A stretch of 64,000 nt of DNA from Bog-756 sp963830165 (GTDB lineage: Bacteria; Actinomycetota; Acidimicrobiia; Acidimicrobiales; RAAP-2): the NCBI GenBank assembly GCA_963830165.1, contig CAWHKZ010000011.1, positions 682,001 to 746,000 on the forward strand, in the 5' to 3' direction. A program made the position numbers and the translations under genes. Shown in pieces: positions 1 through 9,841 of the stretch (positions are counted from its first letter, which is position 1; each line of letters begins with the position of its first letter). The notes under the pieces were generated by a model, which was not told where the DNA came from, did not search any database, and saw only the letters and a list, made by a program, of their open reading frames with translations.

Positions 1-15
1 GTCAGGGCAGGTGGT

Positions 16-408
<393 letters not shown>

Positions 409-473
409 CCCACCATCGTCCCACAGGCGGGCCCTCGCCATCGCACCGATCGGCCGTGGCGACCCACCCGCGC

Positions 474-479
474 TATACC
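474..479 (+). promoter_or_regulatory. -10 box of xseA, probably leaderless
   Basis: TATACC lies 8 nt before the GTG at 488 and there is no Shine-Dalgarno sequence. The spacing suits transcription starting at or next to the start codon. No clear -35 box is visible. Confidence 0.5.
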
Positions 480-487
480 CTGGCCCC

Positions 488-1936
488 GTGTCCCTGGAAT
501 CTCGCGCCAAACAGATGGTCGCGGAGCACGGCAGCCCCGACGCCCTGTCGGTCTCGCAGCTCTACGACCGGGTCGAGCGGGCTGTCCGTGGTGCCTTCCC
601 CGACGAGGTCTGGGTCACCGGGGAGGTGCGGTCCATGAAGGTGCTGACCAAGGGTCACTGCTTCCTCGACCTCGTGGATCCGGCCCAGGCCGACGACCCC
701 GGCGCCCCGACCCTCAGCGCCAAGTGCTGGGCCGGCACGTGGCGGTCGGTCCGCAACTCCCTGGACCGCCTCGGCATCACCCTCGAGGCGGGCATGGTCG
801 TCCGGGTCCGGGGTGAGGTCGGCCTCTACAAGGCCCGCGGATCGGTCGACTTCACCGTGCGGGAGATCGACACCGAGGCGCTGCTCGGTCGGGTCGCCGC
901 CGAACGGGCCCGGCTCGTGAAGGCCCTGGTCGACGAGGACCTCTACGACCGCCAGCGCCGGCTGCGGTTGCCGGCACTGCCCTTGCGGGTCGGGCTGGTG
1001 GCCAGCCCCGGCACCGAGGGTTTCCACGACTTCCTCGGCGGACTGGAGGGCTCGGGACTGGCGTTCGCCGTGACCGTCGCCCCCACCGCGGTGCAGGGCA
1101 AGGACGCCCCGGCCATGGTGTCGGCCGCCATCACCGACCTCCAGCACGAGCCGCTCGACATCATCGTGGTGGTCCGGGGCGGAGGCTCCAAGGCGGATCT
1201 CGCCGCCTTCGACCAGGAGTCCGTGGCCCGGGCCATCGCCACGTCCGATCTGCCCGTGTGGACCGGAATCGGCCACACGGGGGACCGGTCGGTCGCCGAC
1301 GAGGTGGCCAATCGCAGCTGTATCACCCCTACCGAGTGCGGCCGTGAGCTGGCGGGCCTCGCACTCGACTACTGGCGCCACGTCCGGGAGTCGGGCGACG
1401 TCATCGCCCGCGTGGCGAGGGACCGGGTCATCGCCGCCGACCGGGTCCTGGCCTCGCACCAACGGGCGGTGGCCACCGGCGCCCGCATCCAGCTGGACCG
1501 CCACCGTGACGGCCTCGGTCACCGGGCCCGCAGCCTGCGTACGGTGGCGCGGGGTCAGGTCGACACCCATGCCGCCCGTCTGGCCGTCGTCGCCGCGGCG
1601 GGCGCCCGGGCCGCGCGCCACGTCGCCCGGACCGGGTCGGACGATCTCGCCCTGCGCTCTCGCCGGCTCGCCGGCCTCCCGGCGCAGCGGCTCGAGCTCG
1701 AGGAGCTCCGGGCCGCCCAGCGCCGCCGCCTGCTCGGTGCCTACGACTACCAGCGCCAGCTCGAGCGGGGTTATTCGGTGACCCGCGACGCCACGGGCGC
1801 CGTGCTCCGATCGGTCGACGGTGTCGCCGCGGGCGCGGTGCTGGCCACCCAGCTGTCGGACGGCACCGTCGAGATCGACCGTCTCCGGCACCGCGCGCCG
1901 ACGACACCCGACGACACAACGAAGGGAAGCGACTGA
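488..1936 (+). CDS. xseA: Exodeoxyribonuclease VII large subunit
   Basis: Large, catalytic subunit of exonuclease VII, which degrades single-stranded DNA from either end. The protein is 482 aa, close to the family norm of about 450. The N-terminal OB fold (about residues 35-130) contains EVWVTGEVRS and LSAKCWAG. The catalytic domain has the signatures VVVRGGGSKADLAAFD and GIGHTGDRSVADEVA near residue 262. The C-terminus has the typical LERGYSVTRD repeat. The open frame extends upstream through rnpB, so I start at GTG 488, just after a -10 box and just before the first family-like residues; ATG 515 is the alternative. Its stop overlaps the xseB start (ATGA). Confidence 0.92.
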   Translation: MSLESRAKQMVAEHGSPDALSVSQLYDRVERAVRGAFPDEVWVTGEVRSMKVLTKGHCFLDLVDPAQADDPGAPTLSAKCWAGTWRSVRNSLDRLGITLEAGMVVRVRGEVGLYKARGSVDFTVREIDTEALLGRVAAERARLVKALVDEDLYDRQRRLRLPALPLRVGLVASPGTEGFHDFLGGLEGSGLAFAVTVAPTAVQGKDAPAMVSAAITDLQHEPLDIIVVVRGGGSKADLAAFDQESVARAIATSDLPVWTGIGHTGDRSVADEVANRSCITPTECGRELAGLALDYWRHVRESGDVIARVARDRVIAADRVLASHQRAVATGARIQLDRHRDGLGHRARSLRTVARGQVDTHAARLAVVAAAGARAARHVARTGSDDLALRSRRLAGLPAQRLELEELRAAQRRRLLGAYDYQRQLERGYSVTRDATGAVLRSVDGVAAGAVLATQLSDGTVEIDRLRHRAPTTPDDTTKGSD

Positions 1937-2236
1937 TGGCCACACCCAAGGGAGACGACGGGGGCGCCCGCTCCGGTCGGCGAGTTGAGCTACTCGGACG
2001 CCGGCGCCGAGCTGGACGCGATCATCGCCGAGTTCGAGACCGGGGTCGTCGACGTCGACCGGCTCGTCGACCAGCTCGAGCGGGCCACCGAGATCGTCGA
2101 CGAACTCGACCGGAGGCTGCGGCGGACCCGTATGCGGGTGGAGGAGCTAGTGCCCCGCCTCGAGGCCATCGGCCAGGAGGACGGACGTCGACCGAGCGAC
2201 GGCCCGGAGGACGCGGAGTCGGACGCCCTGTTCTGA
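1936..2236 (+). CDS. xseB: Exodeoxyribonuclease VII small subunit, split by a frameshift
   Basis: Small subunit of exonuclease VII. The ATG overlaps the xseA stop. The first codons read MATPKGDDGG, then the frame is lost. The family sequence ELSYSDAGAELDAIIAEFE continues in another frame from about position 1964. Removing one G from the G run at 1960-1964 joins the two into one 99-aa protein of normal length. The helical core carries the expected LVDQLERATEIVDELDRRL. Without that correction only an internal TTG (1985) could start it. A sequencing indel is the simplest explanation; a genuine frameshift is the alternative. Confidence 0.8.
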
Positions 2237-2260
2237 ACCGGGCGCAGCGGCGCTCCCCGG

Positions 2261-3862
2261 TCAGCTGATGTTGCGCTCCCGGCCCTCCCAGTAGGGCGCG
2301 CGGAGCTCGCGCTTCAGCACCTTGCCCGACGGGTTCCGGGGGAGGACGTCGATGAAGTCGATCGACGTCGGGCACTTGTAGTGGGCGAGCCGCTCCCGGG
2401 TGGTGGCGAGGATGTCGGCGGCCACGCCCCTCGGTCCTCCGACGCCTCCGGCGTGGTGACCACCACCGCCTTGACGGTCTCGCCCCACCGGTCGTCGGGC
2501 ACGCCGATGACGGCGGCATCGGCCACGGCCGGATGGGCGAGCAGCGCGTTCTCCACCTCGGCCGGGTAGACGTTCTCGCCGCCGGACACGATCATGTCCT
2601 TGATCCGGTCGTGCAGGAAGAGGTAGCCGTCCTCGCTCAACCAGCCGGCGTCGCCGGTGCGGAACCAGCCCTCGGTGTCGAGCACGGCCGCCGTCTCGTC
2701 CGGCTTGTTCCAGTAGCCGAGCATGTTCTGGTGCGACCGGGACAGCACCTCACCCACCGCACCGGGGGGCAGCGGCTCGCCGGTGGCCGAGTCGACGATG
2801 CGGAGCTCGACGTGGGAGAAGGGCCGTCCGGCGGACCGCAGGAGGTCGGCCCGGGGCCCGTCGGGGTCGTGGTCCTCGGGCAGGAGGGAGGTGATCGCCC
2901 CCGTGGTCTCGGTCAGCCCGTAGACCTGGGCGAAGTCGCATCCCAGGGCGGCCATCGACCTGACCAGCACGTCCTCGGTGATGGGGGAGGCGCCGTAGTA
3001 GATGGTGCGCAGCGAGCTGACGTCGGTGTCGGCAAGCTGCGGGGTGGCGAGGAGGAACATCAGCACGGCCGGCACCACGAACGCGTCGGTGATCGAGTGC
3101 TCCTCGATCACCGACAGGACCTCCACCGGGTCGATGTCCCGCACGATGACCGAGTGGCCGCCCCGGGACATGCCCGACAGCGCCCAGCCGACCCCGCCGA
3201 TGTGGAAGAGCGGCATGGCCACCATCGACACCGTCGTGGCGTCGATGTGGAAGACCTCGATCGGCCCCCGGGAGGATCGTGGTCAGAGTTGCGGCCCGAG
3301 ATCATGACGCCCTTGGGAAGACCGGTGGTGCCCGAGGTGTAGAGCTGGGTGACGATGTCGTCGGGCCCGGGCTCGAACCCCGGGTCGGCGGCCGCCCGGC
3401 GGAATGCCGGCGTCCCGCCACTCGGCGAAGTCGGTCGAACGGGACGTAGGCGCCGACGGCGGTCGACTCCGGAGGCGATCTCCTTGACGGCCGACCCGTA
3501 GTCGGGGCCGTAGAAGAGGACGACGGCGCCGGCGTCCTCGATGATGGCGGCCATCTCGGTCGGGGCCAGGCGCCAGTTGACGGCGACACTCACCGCGCCG
3601 AGCAGGGCGCAGCCGAAGAACACCTCGAAGAACTCGATGCCGTTGCGGTCGAGGAAGGCCACACGTTCGCCCGGGTTCGACGCCGTCAGCGGCCAGGGCG
3701 GCGGCCACGCGCGATGGCCCGTCGTAGCATTCGCCCCAGGTGAGGGACGTGTCGCCGAGGGTGAGCATCGGCGCGTCGGGCTGCTCGGTCGCCCAGTGCC
3801 GGAGCATGCGAGGTCACCGACGCGGTGTTGTCCCCGTCCGATGTCGTCCCGGTCTGTGTCAT
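2261..3862 (-). pseudogene. AMP-dependent acyl-CoA synthetase, interrupted by about nine single-base insertions
   Basis: ANL-family ligase that would activate a carboxylic acid as an acyl-adenylate and then as the CoA thioester. All family landmarks are present but spread over three frames: YTSGTTGLPKGVMIS (P-loop), YGLTETTG, GWFRTGDAGWLSEDGYL, DRIKDMIVSGGENVYPAEVE and the C-terminal NPSGKVLKREL with its catalytic Lys. Deleting one base near each of 3808, 3669, 3470, 3433, 3408, 3287, 3262, 2433 and 2426 restores one 530-aa protein, a normal length, ending RERNIS. That every change is an insertion, and the total divides by three, argues for sequencing error. Genuine decay cannot be excluded. 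Start taken as ATG 3862 (MTQTGTTSDG). Divergent from the metallo-hydrolase at 3967. Confidence 0.8.
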
Positions 3863-3950
3863 AGCCGCGCCATCCCCTGCTCGCATCCCGTCGCGTGCCC
3901 GCATCATCGCTGGGTCCGCCGGCGACCCGGCGTCCGGCGACCCGGGCCGA

Positions 3951-3960
3951 ACCCTACAGT
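3951..3960. promoter_or_regulatory. Overlapping divergent -10 boxes
   Basis: On the plus strand TACAGT (3955-3960) lies 6 nt before GTG 3967 and fits a leaderless start. On the minus strand TAGGGT (3956-3951) faces the acyl-CoA synthetase. The two boxes share bases, so the two directions may compete for polymerase. Confidence 0.5.
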
Positions 3961-3966
3961 GGTGAG

Positions 3967-4712
3967 GTGACCGACGCCTCCGGGGAACCGACCGCAGCCC
4001 GCCCGACCGGCTCTACTTCCGCCAGCTGCTGGCCGGGCGGGACTTCGCCACCGACGACCAGGTGGCCCGCCAGATGGTCAACTTCGTCTACCTGGTGGGG
4101 GACCGGGAGACCGGCGAGGCCGTGATCGTCGATCCCGCCTACGGCATCGACGACCTGCTGGGCATCCTCGCCGCCGACGACATGCGCTGCGTGGGGGCCC
4201 TCGGCACCCACTTCCACCCGGATCACGTGGGCGGGAGCCTCCAGGGGTGGGCCATCGAGGGCATCACGCCGGCTCCTCGAGGTGGCCCAGGTGCCCGTCC
4301 ACGTCCAGGAGGACGAGGTGCCGTGGGTGGAGCGGTCGACCGGCGTGGGTGCGGCGATCTCGTGGGTCACGCCGGGGGCGACATCGTGACGGTCGGCGGA
4401 GTGCCGATCACACTCGTCCACACCCCCGGCCACACACCGGGCAGCCAGTGCTTCCTCGTCGACGGGAAGCTCATCGCCGGCGACACCCTCTTCCTCGACG
4501 GCTGCGGACGCACCGACTTTCCGGGGAGCGATCCGGCCGCCATGTACGACTCGCTCATGCACCGCCTGGCGCAGGTCCCCGACGACACCGTGCTCTACCC
4601 GGGCCACTTCTACTCACCGGACGCGTCGGCCACCATGGGCCAGACCCGTGCGCAGAACTACGTGTTCCGACTCAAGACCCCAGAGCAGTGGATGACGATG
4701 TTCGGCGGCTGA
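3967..4712 (+). CDS. Metallo-beta-lactamase-fold hydrolase, frameshifted
   Basis: Zinc hydrolase of the glyoxalase II / persulfide dioxygenase-like group. Metal motif THFHPDHVGG lies near residue 80; later come HTPGHTPGSQCFLVDG, AGDTLF and LYPGHFYS, giving the remaining His and Asp ligands. The reading frame changes near 4003, again near 4269 and returns near 4372. The middle segment reads LLEVAQVPVHVQEDEVPWVE only in the shifted frame. Correcting these gives about 246-248 aa. GTG 3967 is preferred because a -10 box lies 6 nt upstream and the early frame reads VTDASGEP before RLYFRQLLAGRDFA. The substrate cannot be told from sequence. Confidence 0.78.
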
Positions 4713-4769
4713 GCCGGCCGGCGGGGTTTCCGCACCGTCGGGTGTCACACCCGCCTGCGAGCATGGGAC

Positions 4770-6228
4770 ATGGCCCTCGACACCGACATCCGTCGTCCCG
4801 CCGACCCGGGTCTGTCCACGCGGATCGACGTCATCGACGAGCAGCTCACCGCGCTGGTCGCCGACCTCGACCCCGACCGGATCCTGGGTGGCCAGGCCGC
4901 CACCCTCTATGCCCGCGTTCGCCCGACTGGAGCGACTCGTGCTCGCCGGCAAGACACTCCTCGCCCCGAGGATCGCCGAATCCGGGCACTGGGAGTCCGA
5001 AGGTCATCGGAGCCCGGCCGGTCTGCTGGCCGCACTGGAAGGTGTCTCGGCCGGCCAGGCCCGCCGGACCCTGGAGACGGGCCAGCGCCTCACCGCGCTC
5101 CCGTCCACCGAGGAGGCGCTGCGGTCCGGGACGTTGTCGGGTCCGAAGGTCGTCGAGATCGCTCAGGCGGCGACCCTCGATCCCGGTGCCGAGGAGTCGC
5201 TGCTGGCGGGCGCCGCCACTGAGCCACTGCACGTCGTGAAGGAGCGGTGCCAGCGGTCCCGGGCGACCTCGGCCACCCGCGACCCGATGGCCACGTACCG
5301 CCGGATCTACACCGAACGGTTCTTCACGGCCTGGACCGACGCCGAAGGGGCGTTCTGCTTCCAGGGCCGGGACACGGCCGACCGGGGAGCACTGCTGATG
5401 GCCCGCCTCGACCCGTTGGCCGACCGGCTCCGTCGTGACTCCCAGGCCGAAGAGGGCGCCGAATCCGGCGGTCCGAGCCAGAGGGAGGCGTCACCCGAGC
5501 TTCCGGTGTCCCAGGCCACGCTCCGGGCCGACGCCTTCTTCCTGCTGTGTACCGGCCGGCAACCGCCACCCGAATCGCCAACGGGCGCGACCACCGGGGC
5601 CGACCATCCGTCGAAGTCGTCCTCCCGAAGCGGGCCACGGACGGCCGGCGACCCCGACCCCGTCGACCCCTTCGCTGCCCATTCCGCCTCCCTCGACGCC
5701 GACGAACCGGTCGGGCGCGAGCCGAGGGCCACGGTGATCGTCCGGGTGGACCTCGCCGCACTTCGCCGGGGCCGGGCACTGCCGGGGGAGCTGTGCGAGA
5801 TCGAGGGCCAGGGCCCGGTGCCCGTCCCCGTGGCGCGCTACCTCACCGACGACAGCTACCTGTGCACCGTCTTCACCGAGGCCGGTGACATCAAGGCGGT
5901 CCACCACTTCGGCCGCACGATCAACGCCCGACTGCGCACAGCACTGCGTCTCCGCGACCGGCACTGCGTCGTTCCCGGCTGCGGGGTCGCCTACGGACTC
6001 GAGATCGACCACGTCCGGCCGATGGAGCAGGGTGGTGCCACGTGTCTGTCGAACCTGGCCCTCCTGTGCCACCACCATCACCGGCGGAAGACGTTCGAGG
6101 GCTGGGTGCTCTCCCGGTCCGGCCCGAGCGACGAGGACCCGGGTTGGAGATTCGAGGAGCAGCCACCCTTCGGACAGGAGCCGGGTTGCGGTGCCGACCC
6201 ACCGCCTGTGGCGCTGCTTCGGGAGTGA
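4770..6228 (+). CDS. DUF222/HNH endonuclease-like protein (13E12 repeat family), one frameshift
   Basis: Member of the actinobacterial 13E12/REP13E12 family: an N-terminal DUF222 helical region followed by a C-terminal HNH nuclease domain. The HNH part reads DRHCVVPGCGVAYGLEIDHV with downstream LALLCHHHHRRKTFEGW, containing the zinc Cys pair and catalytic His. The N-terminus (MALDTDIRRPADPGLSTRID) and the remainder (AFARLERLVLAGKTLLAPR) lie in different frames. Removing one C near 4912 joins them into 485 aa. These genes are often multicopy and exchanged by recombination; their function is not established. Confidence 0.82.
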
Positions 6229-6387
6229 CCGGACCGGCCCGGTACGACGGTCCGCCGAATGAACGGGTCGCCGTTCCGCCCGGGTGACGCGCCGTGGGCA
6301 CGTCGGCGGTCGAGGAACCCGACGCACCGGCGCCGTCGCTGTCGTCCCGCGCAACCAGCGCAACCTGCGTCGGGCCCGACCACCCCG

Positions 6388-6393
6388 TACCAT
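6388..6393 (+). promoter_or_regulatory. -10 box, leaderless start of the ferredoxin reductase
   Basis: TACCAT is separated by 7 nt from ATG 6401, with no ribosome binding site between them. Confidence 0.55.
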
Positions 6394-6400
6394 TCGCACC

Positions 6401-7636
6401 ATGAGCGAACCCGTGCCCCCGGAAGGAACTGTCGTCGTCGTCGGCGCATCGCTGGCCGGCCTGCGGGCCGCCGAGGAGGTCCGCCACGAAGGGCACAGCG
6501 GTCCGGTCGTCGTGATCGGTGAGGAGGTGCACCCTCCCTACGACAGGCCGCCGCTGTCCAAGCAGCTCCTGGCCGGCACATGGAACGTGGAGCGCATCCA
6601 CCACCACACCCCGGACAAGCTCGACGCCATCGGGCTCGATCTCCGGCTCGGCCGCCGGGCCACCGCACTCGACACCGGGCGACGCACGGTGGGCCTCGAC
6701 GACGGCACCGAGGTCGCCTACGACGGGTTGGTCGTCGCCACCGGGGCCGCTACCCGCCGCCTGCCCGGTACCGAGGGGATGCCGGGCGTGTGGATGCTGC
6801 GTACCCTCGACGACTGCCTCGGCATCCGGGCGGCACTGGCCGGCGCCGCTCCCGAGCCCCGGATGGTCGTGATCGGGGCCGGTTTCATCGGCTCCGAGGT
6901 GGCCGCCACCTGTCAGGGCCTCGGGGCCCACGTGACGCTGCTCGAGTCGTACCGCACGCCGCTCGCCCGGGTCCTCGGTGACGAGATGGGAAAGATGTGT
7001 GCCGACCTGCACGTGGCCAACGGCATGGACCTGCGGACCGGCATCACCATCGACCACCTGGAATCGGATCCCGGCGGGTCGGATCCCGTGGTCGTCTGCC
7101 TGGACGACGGGACCCGGCTGCCGGCCGACGTCGTGGTCGTGGGCATCGGGGTCGTGCCGTCGGTGGGGTGGCTCGAGGGATCCGGTCTGACCCTCGACAA
7201 CGGCATCGCCTGCGACGGGACGCTCTTCGCCGGCGACCGCGTGGTCGCGGCCGGCGACGTGGCCAACTGGCTGCGCCCCAGCACCGGTCGCCGCGCCCGC
7301 GTCGAGCACTGGACCAACGCCGCCGAGGGTGGTGCCGCCGCCGCCCGGAACCTGCTGGCCGGGTCGGCAGCCGCCGTGCCCTACGACCCGGTGCCGTTCT
7401 TCTGGTCGGACCAGTACGGGAAGAAGATCCAGATGATCGGGCTCCCGTCGGCGGACGACGAGGTGGTGGTCGTGAGCGGCTCCGGCGCGGAGGGCAGGAT
7501 GATCGCCCTCTACCGCGACGGCGACGCACTCAGCGGGGCGCTGGCCATCAGCCAGCCGGCCAAGCTGATGGGCTACCGCCCGCTGCTGGCCGCCGGCGCG
7601 TCGTTCGACGAGGCCCTCGCCCTCGCCGCGTCCTGA
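6401..7636 (+). CDS. NAD(P)H:ferredoxin reductase, FAD-dependent (putidaredoxin/rhodocoxin reductase type)
   Basis: Flavoprotein that passes electrons from NAD(P)H to a small ferredoxin, usually serving cytochrome P450s or ring-hydroxylating oxygenases. 411 aa. It has an N-terminal FAD Rossmann motif VVVGASLAGLRAAEEV, the PPYDRPPLSKQLL segment typical of this group, a central NAD motif VVIGAGFIGSEVAATC near residue 150, and the second FAD motif with FAGDRVVAAGDVA. The C-terminal domain contains VPFFWSDQYGKKIQMIG. A P450-ferredoxin pair at 39.8-41.2 kb in this window could be its partner, but that is inference. Its 3' end overlaps the convergent transglutaminase gene by 64 bp. Confidence 0.9.
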   Translation: MSEPVPPEGTVVVVGASLAGLRAAEEVRHEGHSGPVVVIGEEVHPPYDRPPLSKQLLAGTWNVERIHHHTPDKLDAIGLDLRLGRRATALDTGRRTVGLDDGTEVAYDGLVVATGAATRRLPGTEGMPGVWMLRTLDDCLGIRAALAGAAPEPRMVVIGAGFIGSEVAATCQGLGAHVTLLESYRTPLARVLGDEMGKMCADLHVANGMDLRTGITIDHLESDPGGSDPVVVCLDDGTRLPADVVVVGIGVVPSVGWLEGSGLTLDNGIACDGTLFAGDRVVAAGDVANWLRPSTGRRARVEHWTNAAEGGAAAARNLLAGSAAAVPYDPVPFFWSDQYGKKIQMIGLPSADDEVVVVSGSGAEGRMIALYRDGDALSGALAISQPAKLMGYRPLLAAGASFDEALALAAS

Positions 7637-9841
7637 TCGGGCCCGGCGGGGCCCGGCCCGCCCGACGTGGCGCCGGGGTCGCGGCCCCCGCGTCCGTCCG
7701 CCCGGTCCCGCCGGCGTTTCGGTACCGCCCGGAACCGTCGGGTCACCTCGAGCGCGTCGGCGATCTGGGAGGCGGTCGGCTCGATGCCGCCGTAGGTGGA
7801 CCGCTCGACCAGTTCGGTCACGGCCTCGAGGTCGCCGGCCCCGAATTCGCCGGCCCCGGATTCGCCGGCCCCGAGGCCGCCGGCCCCGTCGGGTGCGGCG
7901 CGGCCCAGGCGGCGGCCGTAGGCGGTGAGCGTCTCGTGGGTGGCGCGGGGCAGTCCGAGGCGGGCCCCACCGCGCGACAGGTCGGCGGCCACCTGGTGGG
8001 CCCACGTGGCCGGGCGGTTGGCCCGCCGCACCCGCACCCACCACACCACCGCCGCCACGCCGGCGACCAGACCGATGGGGATCCAGGGCAGCCGGGCCAG
8101 GCCGCGCCCGATCGACCCGGCCAGCACGGTGCCGGGCGTCGGATTGGCGAGGGGCACGTTCGCCGTCGGGTCGAAGTTCTGCCACCCGTACCCGGGGAAC
8201 CAGACCTGCACCCAAGCGTGGGCGTCCTTGGCCTGGACCTCGTAGAGATCGGTGATCGGGTTGTACGAGCCCGGCACGTAGCCGACCGCCTCACGGGCCG
8301 GGATGCCGATGCTGCGGAGCATGACGACGGTGGCCGTGGAGATCTGCTCGCAGTAGCCGCGCCGGCTGCCGAAGAGGAACGAGTCGACCGCGTCGGCCCC
8401 GGCGGGCAGGGGTGGGATGTCCGTCGTGTAGCGCACGTGGTCGGACATCCACGTCTCGATGGCCGCGACCTTGTCGTAGGTGTAGGGATCGACGCCGCCC
8501 GGCTGGCCGATGCCCTTGGTGATGGACTCGGCGAGGGCCTTCACCCGGGGGTAGGCGTTGGGGAGCTGCAGGTACCGCTTCTGGTCGAGCTGCTCGAAGG
8601 CGTTGGGGTCCGCGGTGAGGGCGGCCGGCGACGTCGCCGCCTGTAGCTGCGCGGGCGTGGCCTCGGTGTCGTCGGACACCACGGTGTAGATCGTGCCCGG
8701 GCCCATCGACGTGCCGGAGGTGATCGTCCCGTCCGGTGTCACGGTGAGCGTGTGGGCCTGCAGGTAGACCCGCTGGGCGTTGTCGGCGTGGAACACGAGG
8801 TTCGGTCCGCCCTGGGCCAGGTAGAACGTCTGGATGTCCTGGGTGCCCGAGGACAGGGACGCCACCTGGTCGGGAAAGGTGGGGATGAGGAAGGGCGACC
8901 CGCCCGTCACCCGCTCGGACCGGGTGCTGGCCACCGGATAGGCGCTCTGGACCCAGTCCTGTCCGGTCCAGTCGTCGAAGGTCTGGCCCACCCAGTAGTT
9001 GGGGCGGGTGGCCCGGACCCGCATGACCACCTCGTTGCCGAGGGCGATCCGGTCGGCGGTGTCGAGCGACTTGGCGAAGCCGAGGAATCCACCGACGCCG
9101 GTGCGACCCGAGGCGGTGGCCGCGTGGGCCGGCAGCGCCGCGCTCCCGTCGGTCAGGCCGGAGGGGGAGTCGACCGGCCCCGACCCGCGCCCGCCGCGGT
9201 GAAGATGAGCGAGGCCGACACCTTCGGGGCGGGCAGCACCCCGACGAGCACCACGGCCACCACCGCCACCAGGGCCCCGGCGGCGAGCAGCGGCCGCCAC
9301 GGGATCCCCGCGGTCTGCGACACCGACTGCCACATGGCGACCAGGCCCCAGATGCAGCAGGCCACCCAGGCCAGCACCCAGATGCCGAGGGACAGGTCGA
9401 CCGACTGGGCCGCGGCCACGGCGATCAGGGCCGTCGAGCCGGCCAGCGAGTAGGCCACGTCGCGGCGCGACGGCACGTCGAAGGCGTGGGTGGAGAGCAC
9501 CCAGGCGAAGAGGACGGCGAGGGGGGACTCGACCGAGGCGATGTCGCCGGGGGTGGCGTGGTGGGTCACGGTGAACAGGAACCAGACGAAGCCGCCGACG
9601 GCGCAGACCGCCAGCACCGGCTTCACACCGGGCCACGGGTTCGCCCGGCGGCGGAAGGCGACGACGTTCCCGACGACGGTGGCCGTGACGGCGAAGAGTG
9701 CGACGGACGGACTGAGCTCGCCCTCCGCCCAGCAGGCGCCGATGCCGATCAGGATGGCCAGCACCGAGGCCGTGCGGAACGGGACCGAGTGCTCGGGGGG
9801 CCCGGCCGGTTGACCTCGACGAAGCGCTGCCAGAGCGTCAT
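7573..9841 (-). CDS. TgpA-like membrane transglutaminase, two frameshifts
   Basis: Large membrane protein with an extracytoplasmic transglutaminase-like domain, found in MoxR-DUF58-transglutaminase operons. The start MTLWQRFVEVNRPG overlaps the DUF58 stop (ATGA). N-terminal hydrophobic helices (VLAILIGIG and ALVAVVAVVLVGVL regions) precede the soluble domain, with Cys in RRGYCEQISTATVVML, His in DAHAWVQVWFPG and Asp in GWQNFDPT as the catalytic triad. A further helix (WIPIGLVAGVAAVVWW) precedes the cytoplasmic tail. The frame changes near 9793 and 9188; each is repaired by one base, giving about 756 aa. The tail has a GAGESGAGEFGAGD linker from a short DNA repeat near 7840-7885. Confidence 0.82.

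Noticed and set aside
1985..2236. xseB starting at TTG 1985 as an 83-aa protein
   Set aside because: Family residues GELSY extend upstream in the same frame, and a good ATG overlapping the xseA stop is one base out of frame, so an indel explains it better.
7573..9636. Alternative N-terminus of the transglutaminase as a separate 687-codon gene
   Set aside because: Its first 150 codons are an arginine/glycine-rich shadow; the hydrophobic helices in the other frame are the real N-terminal part.
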